The notes: generated from the letters alone by a model not told the origin. DNA of 64,000 bases from Paenibacillus harenae DSM 16969 (GCF_000422465.1 NZ_KE383844.1:62001-126000); one strand, 5' to 3'. Positions 1 to 9,287 are shown, counted from the stretch's first letter. A program made the numbers and translations.

Positions 1-1224
1 ATTATTACGGAAGCGGTTAAGAGCCTGAACGGCGTCCGGCTGGTCAATATTTCGGACAGAACGTTCCTGCTGCATCTCGGCGGGAAAATCGAAACGAAGC
101 TGAAAGCGCCGATTCAGAACCGCGACGATCTCTCGCGCGTCTATACGCCCGATGTCGCACGCGTGTGCATGGCCATTCACGAAGAGCCGAGAAAAGCATT
201 TACGTTAACGATCAAGAGAAACACCGTTGCCGTCATATCGGACGGAAGCGCCGTCTTGGGGCTTGGCAATATAGGTCCATACGCGGCGATGCCCGTCATG
301 GAAGGCAAATCGATGCTGTTCAAGCAGCTGGCGGACGTCGACTCCTTCCCGATCTGCTTGAACACGCAGGACACGGAGCTCATCATTGCCGCGATCAAAG
401 CGATCGCCCCCGGCTTCGGCGGGATCAATCTGGAGGATATTTCTTCTCCAAGATGCTTTGAAATCGAGCAAAGGCTGCGCGAGGAATTGGATATTCCCGT
501 ATTCCACGATGACCAGCACGGCACGGCGGTCGTCTTGTATGCGGCTTTAATCAACGCTTTGAAAATCGTCAACAAACCGATTCATGAGATCAAAGTGGTT
601 GTTTGCGGGATAGGAGCGGCGGGCGTTGCCTGCAGTAAAATTCTTTTGTCCGCGGGGGTGACCAACCTGATCGGCGTGGATCGGCATGGCGCGCTTGCTG
701 CCGGAACCGCTTATGACAATGCCATGTGGCGGTGGTATGCGGAGCATACCAATCCGAACCGCGAGCAGGGATCTTTGCGTGACGTGATTCGAGGGGCCGA
801 TGTATTCATCGGACTATCCGCGGGGGGACTGCTGCGCCGGGAAGACGTCATGACCATGGCGGACAACCCGATCGTATTTGCAATGGCCAACCCCACGCCG
901 GAGATCAGGCCCGAGGAAGCGGAGGATATCGTCGGCGTCATGGCTACCGGCCGTTCGGATTATCCGAACCAAATTAACAATGTCTTATGTTTTCCCGGCA
1001 TATTCCGCGCCGCATTGGATTGCAGGGCTTCGACCATTAACGAGGAAATGAAGCTTGCGGCCGCAGAGGCCATTGCCTCCGCCATCTCCGATGAAGAGAG
1101 AAGCCGGCATTATATAATTCCGAGCGTATTCAACCAAACCGTCGTGAAAGCCATTCGCGATCTCGTCATCAAAGCCGCCATAAGGACGGGCGTTGCCCGC
1201 CGGATACCTCGGGAGTACAGATGA
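1..1224 (+). CDS. NAD-dependent malic enzyme, 3' part (5' end outside window)
   Basis: Oxidatively decarboxylates malate to pyruvate in the cytosol. The frame is open from base 1, so the gene starts upstream; the visible part is 407 residues. Near the start it has the malic-enzyme VYTPDVARVC motif with the catalytic tyrosine, then the general-base lysine region (TIKRNTVAVISDG, GLGNIG), the metal-binding stretch VFHDDQHGTA and a Rossmann segment VVVCGIGAAGVA for NAD(P). It ends with the family's TGxAR C-terminus. The residues before the motif (IITEAVKSLNGVRLVNISDR) could be the end of an ACT domain, which some Firmicute malic enzymes carry; that is inference. An HPr-like gene follows 35 bp downstream and is probably co-transcribed. 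Confidence 0.95.
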   Translation: MITEAVKSLNGVRLVNISDRTFLLHLGGKIETKLKAPIQNRDDLSRVYTPDVARVCMAIHEEPRKAFTLTIKRNTVAVISDGSAVLGLGNIGPYAAMPVMEGKSMLFKQLADVDSFPICLNTQDTELIIAAIKAIAPGFGGINLEDISSPRCFEIEQRLREELDIPVFHDDQHGTAVVLYAALINALKIVNKPIHEIKVVVCGIGAAGVACSKILLSAGVTNLIGVDRHGALAAGTAYDNAMWRWYAEHTNPNREQGSLRDVIRGADVFIGLSAGGLLRREDVMTMADNPIVFAMANPTPEIRPEEAEDIVGVMATGRSDYPNQINNVLCFPGIFRAALDCRASTINEEMKLAAAEAIASAISDEERSRHYIIPSVFNQTVVKAIRDLVIKAAIRTGVARRIPREYR

Positions 1225-1259
1225 CGCGAATCCACTAATAATGAACGGGGGGTTGTCCG

Positions 1260-1505
1260 ATGAAAGCGGAAATTCGAAGCATCGTCGACATTAACCAAAC
1301 GGCGGCCGATTTCAAATCAAGCATCGTCCTGCGCGTCAGCGACACGAAGTTCGTCGACGTCAAGAGCATCCTGGGCCTAAGTATTTCCCTCTACAAAAAC
1401 CTTGCGTATAAGCTTGAAATTCACGGTCCCGACGAGGAGGAAGCCAAGTCCGCCATGATCGGGGTTTTCAACAAATATCATATTCATGTCGAGGTCAACC
1501 GTTAG
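1260..1505 (+). CDS. HPr-family protein lacking the active-site histidine (Crh-like)
   Basis: 81 residues. The C-terminal half aligns with HPr/Crh: FVDVKSILGLSISL corresponds to the HPr segment around Ser46, followed by an acidic EIHGPDEEEAKSAM helix like HPr's GEDEQEA. The region that in HPr carries the GIHARPA histidine reads INQTAADFKSS and has no histidine, so it cannot accept phosphate from enzyme I at that site. Ser46 appears kept. In Bacillus, Crh has the same pattern (no His15, Ser46 kept) and acts as a CcpA co-regulator. A regulatory role here is inference. The start is the ATG at 1260, with GGGGGGTTG just upstream. It lies directly behind the malic enzyme gene. Confidence 0.75.
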   Translation: MKAEIRSIVDINQTAADFKSSIVLRVSDTKFVDVKSILGLSISLYKNLAYKLEIHGPDEEEAKSAMIGVFNKYHIHVEVNR

Positions 1506-1512
1506 TCGTCAG

Positions 1513-1550
1513 GAGGTGAGCGAATTCCAGCTCGCCTCTTTCTTTTTTCT
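1513..1550 (+). terminator. Rho-independent terminator after the HPr-like gene
   Basis: A 9-bp stem (1513-1521 with 1530-1538, one G-T pair) closes an 8-nt loop and is followed by a T-rich run. It ends the malic enzyme / HPr-like transcript. Confidence 0.85.
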
Positions 1551-1678
1551 TTATAGACTTCTTCTCCGCCGTTATACAGCAGCCGGGAAACGCAGAATAA
1601 TAGCCAAGCTGTCCGAATAAATTCAAGTTAGATTGAATCCAAAGTCTGACATCTTTGTTTACTTAGGGGGAACCCAGC

Positions 1679-2338
1679 ATGCATCAAGCAAAATTATATG
1701 CCGCAACCGCCGATCCTCGTACCGTTGCAACGTTCAAGGCGCTTGTCGAAGCGATCGTCCCGAATACGCCGGCGCTTGCCGTATTCGGAGCGGAGCAAGC
1801 TGCAGGAGCGGTAGAGCTGTACGTTTACGAGTATATGATTTGGGAATTGGATCACAGCCTGGCGCTTTTCCTGGGCACGCATTTGACCATTGTTCCGCTA
1901 TCCGCTTCTACAGCCGGGTTGCTTAATTCAGGCGCCTTTCAATTCGTCGCCTCGGGCCAGGCGCAGCATGCGCCGAACCACGCGCTTTGGGGAAGCAGCC
2001 CGTACGCCGCGCTTTCGCCGGCCGACAGAATCCGGGTGCTCGCCATGCTGGAGGAGCTCCGGGTTGATCTCGGCTTGCTTCCCCCGCCCTATAAGGACGA
2101 CGGCGGGTTGATTACCTTTATCGTCGATTATTTGAATCGCGGCACGATGTTCGGCTTTTACTCGGAGTGGCCGGCTTACGGGTCCACGCGGCTGGCGACC
2201 CCGACCGTACGGCGGCTTGAATATTTCCCGATCGGCTGGAGGCAGGCGGGATACCCTGGCGTTTCTTTAGGTTACCGCGCTCTTGGCGGTTATTTATTGA
2301 CCATCGTGCGTGAAGGAGGAGAATCCACCATTGTATGA
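1679..2338 (+). CDS. Gluconate 2-dehydrogenase subunit 3-like small subunit
   Basis: 219 residues, start ATG at 1679 behind AGGGGGAACC. The protein is alpha-helical with aromatic-rich segments (YVYEYMIWELDHS, PAYGSTRLATPT). Its place, ending inside the start of a GMC flavoprotein gene, is that of the small 'subunit 3' of gluconate-2-dehydrogenase-like membrane dehydrogenases, which is required for assembly or export of the flavoprotein subunit. I see no clear twin-arginine signal. No cytochrome c subunit gene is adjacent, so electrons may pass elsewhere or the partner may be unlinked. Family assignment rests on composition and context more than on motifs. Confidence 0.6.
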   Translation: MHQAKLYAATADPRTVATFKALVEAIVPNTPALAVFGAEQAAGAVELYVYEYMIWELDHSLALFLGTHLTIVPLSASTAGLLNSGAFQFVASGQAQHAPNHALWGSSPYAALSPADRIRVLAMLEELRVDLGLLPPPYKDDGGLITFIVDYLNRGTMFGFYSEWPAYGSTRLATPTVRRLEYFPIGWRQAGYPGVSLGYRALGGYLLTIVREGGESTIV

Positions 2339-4058
2339 TGCAGACGTAATCGTGATCGGGTCCGGCGGCGGCGGCGCCGTTGCGGCCAAGGAGCTTGGAG
2401 AAAAAGGGCTGAAAGTTTTGGTGCTTGAGGCAGGTCCCTTCTACGGGAACAAGAAGTGGCAGAACCCGAACAGCGAACGAGGCGGGGAGTGGAGCTCCAG
2501 CTACAACGATCTGGATGTAGGCATTTATAAGAAGATCTACAATTCGTATGAAAACAATATGAACGATGTCGTTTCAGGCGCCTTCCGCTTCGGGCCGGCC
2601 GATCGGAGGCGCGCGCCCTGGCACCGGGTTATGCGGCAGAAGGGCGATATTTGGCAGGTGTCCGGAGTAGGAGGCACGACGCAGCATTACTGGTCTCAGT
2701 CGCCGCGCGCTTTTCCGCAGGCGATCGATCATGTTTGGCCGATCAGTTACCGGGAGCTCGTTCCGTATTACGAGAAAGCCGAAGCCACATTGCCCGTTCA
2801 ATTCTCACCGACGACTCCCAAAGAAGAGCTGTTTTACTACGGTGCCAAAAAAGCCGGCTGGTCGCTGATCCCGACGCTTGACGTCGTGACCCCGGGTTAT
2901 CGCCCGAACCCCAACGCGATTCTTCGCACGAACGAGCATCTGATGGACCCTAATTATTCCATGGAACAATTGACCCATATGGAGGGCTGCACCCTGAGGG
3001 GGCATTGCGTCAACGGATGCACGAGCGGTCCCTCCATGGATAAAATCGCCAAACGGAGCACGCTTGTCAGTTATATTCCGCTTGCTCTCAAAACCGGAAA
3101 CGTCTCGATCCGGCCTAATTCCTTCACGATCAAAATATTGACCGAGCAGGATCCGAAAGAAGGGCTTCGCGCAACCGGCGTGCAGTTTCGGGACACATGG
3201 ACGGGAGAAATCGGCGAGCTAACGGCCAAGACGGTCGTGATGGCGGCCGGCTGCATCGAGTCGCCGCGTCTTTGGCTGAATTCCGGGCTTCCTTTCAACC
3301 CATGGGTGGGGAGAGGACTGACCAATCATTATTTCGATTGGGTTGGCGGCGTGTTTGACGAGAAGGATTTGATGAGCATACTGGGAACGCCGTCCGTCTA
3401 TCCGTATGTCGGACATACGTCGGGGGCCAGAGTAGATATTCCGGGCATCGGGATCTTTCAGGTTTCCTGCCTGAGCCCCGGATTGATGTCATTCTTAACC
3501 TACGGCTTCAGTGAAGCGGGGTATGATGCCCTAAATCCGCCGGAACCGGGAGAGCCCTGGGATATCCGAGGCAGAGTCGTCGGTCCGGAGCTGAAAGAAT
3601 TAATGCACAATTACAGCAGAACGATGACCATGCTCCTCCTCACCGATGATGAAGTGCGCTTCAGCAACAGAGTCGAGGTTGATCCGCTGCTGAAAGACGA
3701 GAACGGGCCGATTCCGATCGTTTACTATACCCCCAGCCCAAAAACACTGCAAAGGCGCGATCAATTGGCCAGATATGCGTGCGAGACCCTGCAGCAGGCC
3801 GGCGCCAAAAAAATCATCCGGTCCGATTTGCCGACCGGGTTCCTGCTCCATCTGGAAAGCACGATGCGCATGGGATTCGTGACGGATACGAACTGCGAGG
3901 CCTTTCAAGTCAAGCGGCTCTATATCGCCGATAACAGCGTGCACTTTGACGGGATCGGAGGACCTAATCCGACCCTCACAACCCAAGCGCTCGCAACGCG
4001 TACGGCTGATAAGCTGGCCAATAAGTATTTTGATCACTCCATCGAAACGGATAAATAA
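2331..4058 (+). CDS. GMC-family FAD-dependent oxidoreductase (large subunit)
   Basis: 575 residues from the TTG at 2331, chosen because AAGGAGGAG lies 9 bases upstream; a GTG at 2310 in the same frame would place that site inside the gene. The N-terminus is the FAD Rossmann motif VIVIGSGGGGAVAAKEL with the EAG acidic strand end. A mid-protein cysteine cluster (MEGCTLRGHCVNGCTSG) is typical of the gluconate/sorbosone-type branch. The C-terminus has the GMC catalytic region (LHLESTMRMG, YIADNSVHFDGIGGPNPTLT). Substrate is likely a sugar or polyol; it cannot be named from sequence. It overlaps the small-subunit gene by 8 bases, implying translational coupling. Confidence 0.9.
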   Translation: MYDADVIVIGSGGGGAVAAKELGEKGLKVLVLEAGPFYGNKKWQNPNSERGGEWSSSYNDLDVGIYKKIYNSYENNMNDVVSGAFRFGPADRRRAPWHRVMRQKGDIWQVSGVGGTTQHYWSQSPRAFPQAIDHVWPISYRELVPYYEKAEATLPVQFSPTTPKEELFYYGAKKAGWSLIPTLDVVTPGYRPNPNAILRTNEHLMDPNYSMEQLTHMEGCTLRGHCVNGCTSGPSMDKIAKRSTLVSYIPLALKTGNVSIRPNSFTIKILTEQDPKEGLRATGVQFRDTWTGEIGELTAKTVVMAAGCIESPRLWLNSGLPFNPWVGRGLTNHYFDWVGGVFDEKDLMSILGTPSVYPYVGHTSGARVDIPGIGIFQVSCLSPGLMSFLTYGFSEAGYDALNPPEPGEPWDIRGRVVGPELKELMHNYSRTMTMLLLTDDEVRFSNRVEVDPLLKDENGPIPIVYYTPSPKTLQRRDQLARYACETLQQAGAKKIIRSDLPTGFLLHLESTMRMGFVTDTNCEAFQVKRLYIADNSVHFDGIGGPNPTLTTQALATRTADKLANKYFDHSIETDK

Positions 4059-4209
4059 AGAACCGCCCCTGATAAAGCAATAATAAATAGAAAAGCGACA
4101 GCCTTTCCAACATTTTTCATCCCTTCGCCCTTCCCTCTGTTTACTCCCCGCCGGATATGCATTTAGCATGCTCGGCAGAAGGAAAACTATTCCTATCCAT
4201 GATGAAACC

Positions 4210-4258
4210 GACCACTGCATGCAGGCCTCAAAGAGGCTTCCCTCCAGTGGTCTTTTTC
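4210..4258 (+). terminator. Rho-independent terminator after the GMC dehydrogenase gene
   Basis: An outer stem GACCACTG/CAGTGGTC (4210-4217 with 4245-4252) encloses an inner GCCTC/GAGGC hairpin and is followed by TTTTTCC. It lies in the 310-bp gap before the germination operon; nothing else was seen in that gap. Confidence 0.9.
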
Positions 4259-4368
4259 CTTATTCCGAATAAATGGGAAAAATATAGGGGAAGTTAGGGA
4301 ACGTACGCTTAACTAGAAATTCCCTCCGATCGGATCTGACAAGAACCAACCTAACAGGGAGAACCCAT

Positions 4369-5898
4369 ATGAAAAGAAATAAAGGCTTTCCGGAACAATT
4401 AAATCAGCAGCTGAAGGATTATGAACATACAATCGCAGAAGAGCTGTCCGATAAATTAGCCGACAATGAAACGGCCTTGCGGCAAGCCTTTGCCAACTGC
4501 AGCGATCTTGTCGTACGAAAACTTCATGCCTTCGGATCGATTCCCTGTATGGCGGTCTATCTCGATGTATTGGTCGACGATACGATGTGGGAATCCGGTT
4601 TCTTAGGACCCTTATTGAATCTTGAATTAAAGGACCCCGATAATCCTGCCCGGATGACCGAACAAATAAGAACCGAAATGGCTTCCGTCGCAAAGCCCGT
4701 TATGACACCGAGTCTGAAAGAAACCGTTCAGCTTATCGTCAGGGGGGAAGTCGTCTTATTCCTCGAATCCTCCAAGCAGGCGCTCTCTTTCAGCATCAAA
4801 GACCAATTGCAGCGTCCAATGGAGGAGCCCAGCACGGAGGCGGTGATCCGCGGCCCGCGGATCGGGTTTATCGAGAAGCTCCATATCAATATGGCCTTGG
4901 TCCGCCATCGGATCCGGACGCCGCTGCTGAAGATGGAGAAGATCACCGTAGGGGCGGTATCCCGTACGGAAATGACCGTTGTGTATCTGGAAAACAAAGC
5001 GCCGCAGAACGTAGTGGAGGAAGTAAAACAGCGTCTGGCAACCATCGACATGGACAGCATCTTGGAGTCCGGTTACATCGAAGAATTGATCAGCGACCAC
5101 CCCTCCTCGCCGTTCCCGGTCATGCAGACGACCCAGAGACCCGATTCGGTATCGGCATCCCTCATTGAAGGAAAAGTGGCGCTCCTCGTTGACGGGTCTC
5201 CGATCGCGCTGATCATGCCCGTCACACTCTGGTACGGACTCCAGACGGTCGAGGACTACTATATGAATTTCATCTTCGCTACGCTGCTGCGATGGCTGCG
5301 GTTTTTGTTTGCCTTTTTGGCCTTGACCCTTCCATCCGCCTATGTAGCGATTACGACCTTTCACCAGGAAATGATTCCGACAAGCCTGGCTTTGAGCCTC
5401 GCGGCAGCGCGGGAAATCGTGCCGTTTCCGGCGATGGTGGAAACCTTGATTATGGAGATAACCTTCGAAGCTCTCCGGGAAGCGGGAGTCCGTCTGCCCC
5501 GTCCGGTAGGCCAGACGATCAGTATCGTAGGCGCGCTTGTCATCGGACAAGCCTCGGTTCAGGCAGGCATCATATCCGCTCCCATCATCATCATCGTATC
5601 CTTAACGGGAATCGCATCCTTTCTCATTCCCCATCCGGGCATGAGCCAGGCGATCAGCATTTTGCGTTTCCCGATGGTGCTTTGTGCCGGAACCTTCGGC
5701 CTTTACGGGGTTGGCGCAGCCATGATCGCCATCTTGATCCATCTGACCAACCTGAATTCCTTCGGCGTTCCTTATTTATCGCCGCTTGCGCCGCTGAGCC
5801 CGTCCGGGCTATTGGATGTATTTATCAGAGCCCCCTGGAAGGTCATGCATAAGAGGCAGAAGCACATTCAACAAAAACTGGAGTTGGAGAAGAAATGA
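4369..5898 (+). CDS. Spore germination receptor A subunit (GerA/GerKA family)
   Basis: 509 residues. The A subunit of a germinant receptor in the inner membrane of the spore. The first about 240 residues are hydrophilic; the family motif region NPARM/IGFIEKLHINMALVRHRI is visible. From about residue 290 come the membrane segments (WLRFLFAFLALTLPSAYVAI, ISIVGALVIGQASVQAG, IIIIVSLTGIASFLIP, AAMIAILIHL) and the conserved PSAYVAITTFHQEMIPT and PFPAMVE motifs. Length fits the family. The start ATG at 4369 follows AGGGAGAACCC. First gene of a three-gene operon in A-C-B order; the stop overlaps the next start (ATGA). Spore-specific (sigma G) expression is expected from the family, but I could not identify a convincing promoter. 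Confidence 0.95.
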   Translation: MKRNKGFPEQLNQQLKDYEHTIAEELSDKLADNETALRQAFANCSDLVVRKLHAFGSIPCMAVYLDVLVDDTMWESGFLGPLLNLELKDPDNPARMTEQIRTEMASVAKPVMTPSLKETVQLIVRGEVVLFLESSKQALSFSIKDQLQRPMEEPSTEAVIRGPRIGFIEKLHINMALVRHRIRTPLLKMEKITVGAVSRTEMTVVYLENKAPQNVVEEVKQRLATIDMDSILESGYIEELISDHPSSPFPVMQTTQRPDSVSASLIEGKVALLVDGSPIALIMPVTLWYGLQTVEDYYMNFIFATLLRWLRFLFAFLALTLPSAYVAITTFHQEMIPTSLALSLAAAREIVPFPAMVETLIMEITFEALREAGVRLPRPVGQTISIVGALVIGQASVQAGIISAPIIIIVSLTGIASFLIPHPGMSQAISILRFPMVLCAGTFGLYGVGAAMIAILIHLTNLNSFGVPYLSPLAPLSPSGLLDVFIRAPWKVMHKRQKHIQQKLELEKK

Positions 5899-7064
5899 CC
5901 CTGAGCCGTATTTGGGTTGGCTGCTTGACGCTTATCGCCTGCCTTGGTTTTCTCACAGGCTGCTGGGACCGTACGGAGATGGATGATCTTGCGCTCGTCA
6001 TGGCCAGCGGTCTCGATCTTTCGGAGGACGGCCGGGTTGAAATTACGCTGCAAATTGCGCTTCCAACCGGAATTCCGAGCGCTTTGCAGTCCGGAGGGAA
6101 AGCGGCAAAACCCGTCCTGGTTGTTTCAGCCAAAGGGAAGGACTCGATAGACGCTTTAGACCGGCTGCAGCAGCAATTGTCGCGGCGAATCAATCTGGGC
6201 CACCGGGGGATCATCGTGGTCGGTGAAAAATATGCCAGACGCGGCTTCGATCAGGTTCTGGATACTTTGCTGCGTTCACCGGAAAGCCGTTATAACAGCT
6301 ATATAGTAACCGCATACGGAACGACGGCAAAAAAGATTTTAGAAGCACCGTACCTCATGGAAATCATACCGTCTATCGGCATCAACAAATTACAATATAG
6401 CGACTTCAGCCTTTCCGTCAAAACGGACAAATTTATAGACGCTCTCGCTTCATTCGGAAAATCGCCGGTTACCGGAGCCATAAAGATCATGAAGCAAGGC
6501 GCCGGTCAACAAACCTATATCATCGATAAAGCCGCGGTTTATAAAAGAAATAAACTGGTCGGATTTCTATCCGGCAAGGAATTGAAAGCATTTCGCTTAG
6601 TGGCAGGGAGAAGCCGCGATATGAAGCTCACCACGCAAATGGAGCCTCCAAAGAAGGAATATAAAGGAACCGTCACGATACGATTATTGAAGGCTACGCC
6701 GAAAATACGCACCGAAATAAAGAATGGAAATCCGGAAGTTTCGGTCTCTTTGAACGCTCTAGGCAGTATCTTATCCAACGATACGAGTATGGATATGAGC
6801 AAGGTCATCCCTCTCGTCGAGAAGAAATTCGCGGCGGATTTGCAAGAAGAAATCACGAAGACGATCTCGCATACACAGAAAAAATTCAAATCGGATATCT
6901 TCGGCTTCGGAAATCGAATCCATATCGAACACCCTTATGCCTGGAAGAAAATGAAGGAGGATTGGGATGAGCTTTATCCAAAAGCTTCCGTTCAGGTAAA
7001 GACTGTAATGGTGCTCGAACGGGTCGGCAGAACGCAAGCCCCCGCACACCAGCAGAAGAAATAA
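5895..7064 (+). CDS. Spore germination receptor C subunit lipoprotein (GerKC family)
   Basis: 389 residues. The N-terminus is a lipoprotein signal (hydrophobic core, then lipobox LTGC with Cys23) followed by the family signature CWDRTEMDDLA. The GerC fold continues with LQIALP, a central GxxxGHRGIIVVGEKYA region and the C-terminal SDIFGFG and WDELYPKASVQVKTVMVL stretch. It is expected to be lipid-anchored on the outer face of the spore inner membrane. It begins inside the stop codon of the A-subunit gene (4-base overlap), so the two are translationally coupled. Confidence 0.95.
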   Translation: MTLSRIWVGCLTLIACLGFLTGCWDRTEMDDLALVMASGLDLSEDGRVEITLQIALPTGIPSALQSGGKAAKPVLVVSAKGKDSIDALDRLQQQLSRRINLGHRGIIVVGEKYARRGFDQVLDTLLRSPESRYNSYIVTAYGTTAKKILEAPYLMEIIPSIGINKLQYSDFSLSVKTDKFIDALASFGKSPVTGAIKIMKQGAGQQTYIIDKAAVYKRNKLVGFLSGKELKAFRLVAGRSRDMKLTTQMEPPKKEYKGTVTIRLLKATPKIRTEIKNGNPEVSVSLNALGSILSNDTSMDMSKVIPLVEKKFAADLQEEITKTISHTQKKFKSDIFGFGNRIHIEHPYAWKKMKEDWDELYPKASVQVKTVMVLERVGRTQAPAHQQKK

Positions 7065-7088
7065 ACGAACGAATAGAGAGGGTTCAAG

Positions 7089-8174
7089 ATGAAAGTGACC
7101 GGCATGCAAGTATTCTGGATGATCTTCATTATGGATGTGGGAATGACGTTAATCATGACGCTCACGCCAAGCCTGCAGGCCGCGAAACAAGATGTATGGA
7201 TTTCTATTCTTGTTGCCGGGTGTATCATCTTGTTTGCCACGCTTCTGGTGACGAACGCGGCGCTTCTCCATCCTGACCAGACTTTAATTCAGCTCAGTCA
7301 AACGGTTCTGGGGAAGTGGATCGGCAAGGTCGTCGTTGTCGTCTATCTTGTCCAATGGTATACGATCCTCCCGATCGTGCTCCGCCAATTTATCGATGTC
7401 GTCCATATCCTGATCCTTCCGGCGACGCCGAAAGCGGCGATCATGCTCATTATGCTCCTCTTGATCGGGTATGCAACCTATTCGGGAGGGATCGTATCCA
7501 TCGCCCGCTGCAGCGAGGTTCTCGGGCCGATTATTATCTTAATGGTTATCCTTGTTGTGGTCGCAAGCATCAACCATGCGGATTTAAAGTATCTGCTGCC
7601 GGTATACGCGGACAGCGGGATGATGAATATCGTCAAGGGCGCGCTGCCCCCTGCTTCTTATCTCGGACATTCCGTCGAATACCTCATGCTTGCGTCGTTC
7701 TTGTATCAGCCCCGCAAAGGAGCGCCATACGCATTCTGGGGAGTCATTGCCGCCACTTTCTTTGTGTTGATCGCCATGCTGATGGCTACCGTCTCGATAG
7801 GGACCAATCTCGCCCCTAAAATGTGGTATCCCTTTTTCGAAATGTCCCGGAAAATATCCCTTTTCGGATTCATTGAAAATTTCGACCCGCTTACGATCGT
7901 GATCTGGGTAGCCAGCGTATTTATTAAATTGGCTATTTATTTATTCATTACCAGCTATGGAACGGCCCAATTTCTCAATATCAAAAATTGGAAGACTTTG
8001 ATCTTTTTTATCGCTCCGGTTGTGATGGCGTTTGCGTATTTTCCGCAAAACGTATCGGAGGCGACTGCCAATTATTTGCTTAATTACTGGGTGCCGTATG
8101 CGCTTCCCATCAATATGATCGGTCTGCCTTTGCTCCTGCTTATCGTGGGAAAAATAAGAATGGCGAAGAATTAG
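7089..8174 (+). CDS. Spore germination receptor B subunit permease (GerAB/GerKB family)
   Basis: 361 residues with about ten hydrophobic membrane segments spread over the whole length, as in the GerAB branch of the amino acid-polyamine-organocation transporters. Diagnostic stretches are QVFWMIFIMDVGMTLIMTLTP at the start, the QTLIQLSQTVLGKWIGK segment and a charged loop near MWYPFFEMSRKISLFGFIE. The B subunit forms the likely germinant-binding site. GAGAGGG lies just before the ATG. Only 24 bp separate it from the C-subunit gene, completing the receptor. Germinant identity cannot be read from the sequence. Confidence 0.93.
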   Translation: MKVTGMQVFWMIFIMDVGMTLIMTLTPSLQAAKQDVWISILVAGCIILFATLLVTNAALLHPDQTLIQLSQTVLGKWIGKVVVVVYLVQWYTILPIVLRQFIDVVHILILPATPKAAIMLIMLLLIGYATYSGGIVSIARCSEVLGPIIILMVILVVVASINHADLKYLLPVYADSGMMNIVKGALPPASYLGHSVEYLMLASFLYQPRKGAPYAFWGVIAATFFVLIAMLMATVSIGTNLAPKMWYPFFEMSRKISLFGFIENFDPLTIVIWVASVFIKLAIYLFITSYGTAQFLNIKNWKTLIFFIAPVVMAFAYFPQNVSEATANYLLNYWVPYALPINMIGLPLLLLIVGKIRMAKN

Positions 8175-8220
8175 GCAGCCGATCAACCGTATCGATAAGC
8201 GCTGGATGCTGCTTGAGCGT

Positions 8221-8252
8221 TTATCCCCAATTTTATGCACAATTTATCCACA
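8221..8252 (+). promoter_or_regulatory. Cluster of three DnaA-box-like 9-mers
   Basis: TTATCCCCA (8221-8229), TTATGCACA (8233-8241) and TTATCCACA (8244-8252) lie head to tail, 11-12 bases apart, in the 87-bp gap between the convergent germination operon and the sialidase-like gene. The last two match the TTATNCACA consensus; the first has one mismatch. Such clusters away from oriC can titrate DnaA. Binding is inferred. Confidence 0.5.
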
Positions 8253-8261
8253 TTCGTCGCG

Positions 8262-9266
8262 TCACAGCAGAAAGTCTTCCTCCCGCAGGCTGTAGCCGCG
8301 GATCTGTCCCTTGGGCGCGTCATCAACGATATATTGAACGACGTAGATCTCTCCGTCGTCGAACTGCACCCATCCGGAGTAGCCGAGGTCGGCAGCCGGG
8401 CTCCGGTCGTAGTCAACCGGCATGATCCGCGTCCATTGCTCCTTGCGCGCCGATGCCTTGGCCGATGCTTGATCCGTCAGGGCGGCGAAGAAGTTTTGCG
8501 TCCAATAGCCGAGCCACCCTTTCCCCCCTTGCATGAAGCGGTAGGTGATCAAGACGTTCCCGCTCTGCAGCAGTCCGGCTACCGGGCGGTGACAGCCCGG
8601 CAGAGGCATCCGGTAGACGCCGCTCCACGTTTCGCCTTGGTCATGAGAGATCGCTTTGTAGCAATCCCAGCCTTCACCGGAATTTTCCCGCAGGAACGCG
8701 ACAAGCGTGCCGTCCTCCAGCGGCAGAATGCTCCCTTCGCAGAGCTTCAGCCCTTCCTGCCGCGCGACAAGCACCGGCTCGGACCAGTCTTGGCCCTGAT
8801 TATCCGAATACCGGAGCCACTGTCCGTTCACGTGGGCGGACAATAACCACCTGCCGGAAGGCAGCTCGCACAGCTTGTCGGGGACAATGCCCTCAAGCGG
8901 CGTTTCGATCGGCTCCGACCAATGGCTGCCTTCGGCATCGCCGATCCATAGATAATTGCGTCCGCCTCCTTCCTTCTCCTTCGTAATCTGATCGGCGACA
9001 ATAACGAGCCTTCCGTCGCGAAGCCGCGTAATGCGCGCGCAATTCCAATAGGGGCGGCCATTCGTTATTTCCGTAAGCGGCCGTTTGTTGACCCAGCTTC
9101 TTCCGCGGTCTACACTCTCGATCATCATTATCCTCGTGGCCGAGCGATCCCCGTGATGCGTGCATTGCGAGAACACGCAGACCAGCTTGCCGCTTCGCGT
9201 AAGCGCCACGTCCGGCCATGCCTCGTACCAATCGTCGTCGCGGCTCACCGCATATTTTTGTATCAT
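8262..9266 (-). CDS. Sialidase-like glycoside hydrolase with Asp boxes (BNR repeats)
   Basis: 334 residues. Three Asp-box motifs of the SxDxGxxW type are visible: SVDRGRSW, SDNQGQDW and SHDQGETW, spaced as in six-bladed propeller sialidases. There is no signal peptide, so it acts in the cytoplasm unless exported otherwise. It is the last gene of a minus-strand run of two permeases and a solute-binding lipoprotein, with an N-acetylneuraminate-lyase-like gene further upstream. That suggests cleavage of imported sialylated or related oligosaccharides. Related BNR hydrolases without sialidase activity exist, so substrate is uncertain. Start ATG at 9266 follows GGGAGGGAGTAG. Confidence 0.75.
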   Translation of the reverse strand: MIQKYAVSRDDDWYEAWPDVALTRSGKLVCVFSQCTHHGDRSATRIMMIESVDRGRSWVNKRPLTEITNGRPYWNCARITRLRDGRLVIVADQITKEKEGGGRNYLWIGDAEGSHWSEPIETPLEGIVPDKLCELPSGRWLLSAHVNGQWLRYSDNQGQDWSEPVLVARQEGLKLCEGSILPLEDGTLVAFLRENSGEGWDCYKAISHDQGETWSGVYRMPLPGCHRPVAGLLQSGNVLITYRFMQGGKGWLGYWTQNFFAALTDQASAKASARKEQWTRIMPVDYDRSPAADLGYSGWVQFDDGEIYVVQYIVDDAPKGQIRGYSLREEDFLL

Positions 9267-9287
9267 CGAATCTACTCCCTCCCGAAA

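Noticed and set aside
4266..4300. Sigma G-like promoter ahead of the germination operon
   Set aside because: A GAATA resembling the -35 is present, but no acceptable -10 lies at the right distance, so it was not annotated.
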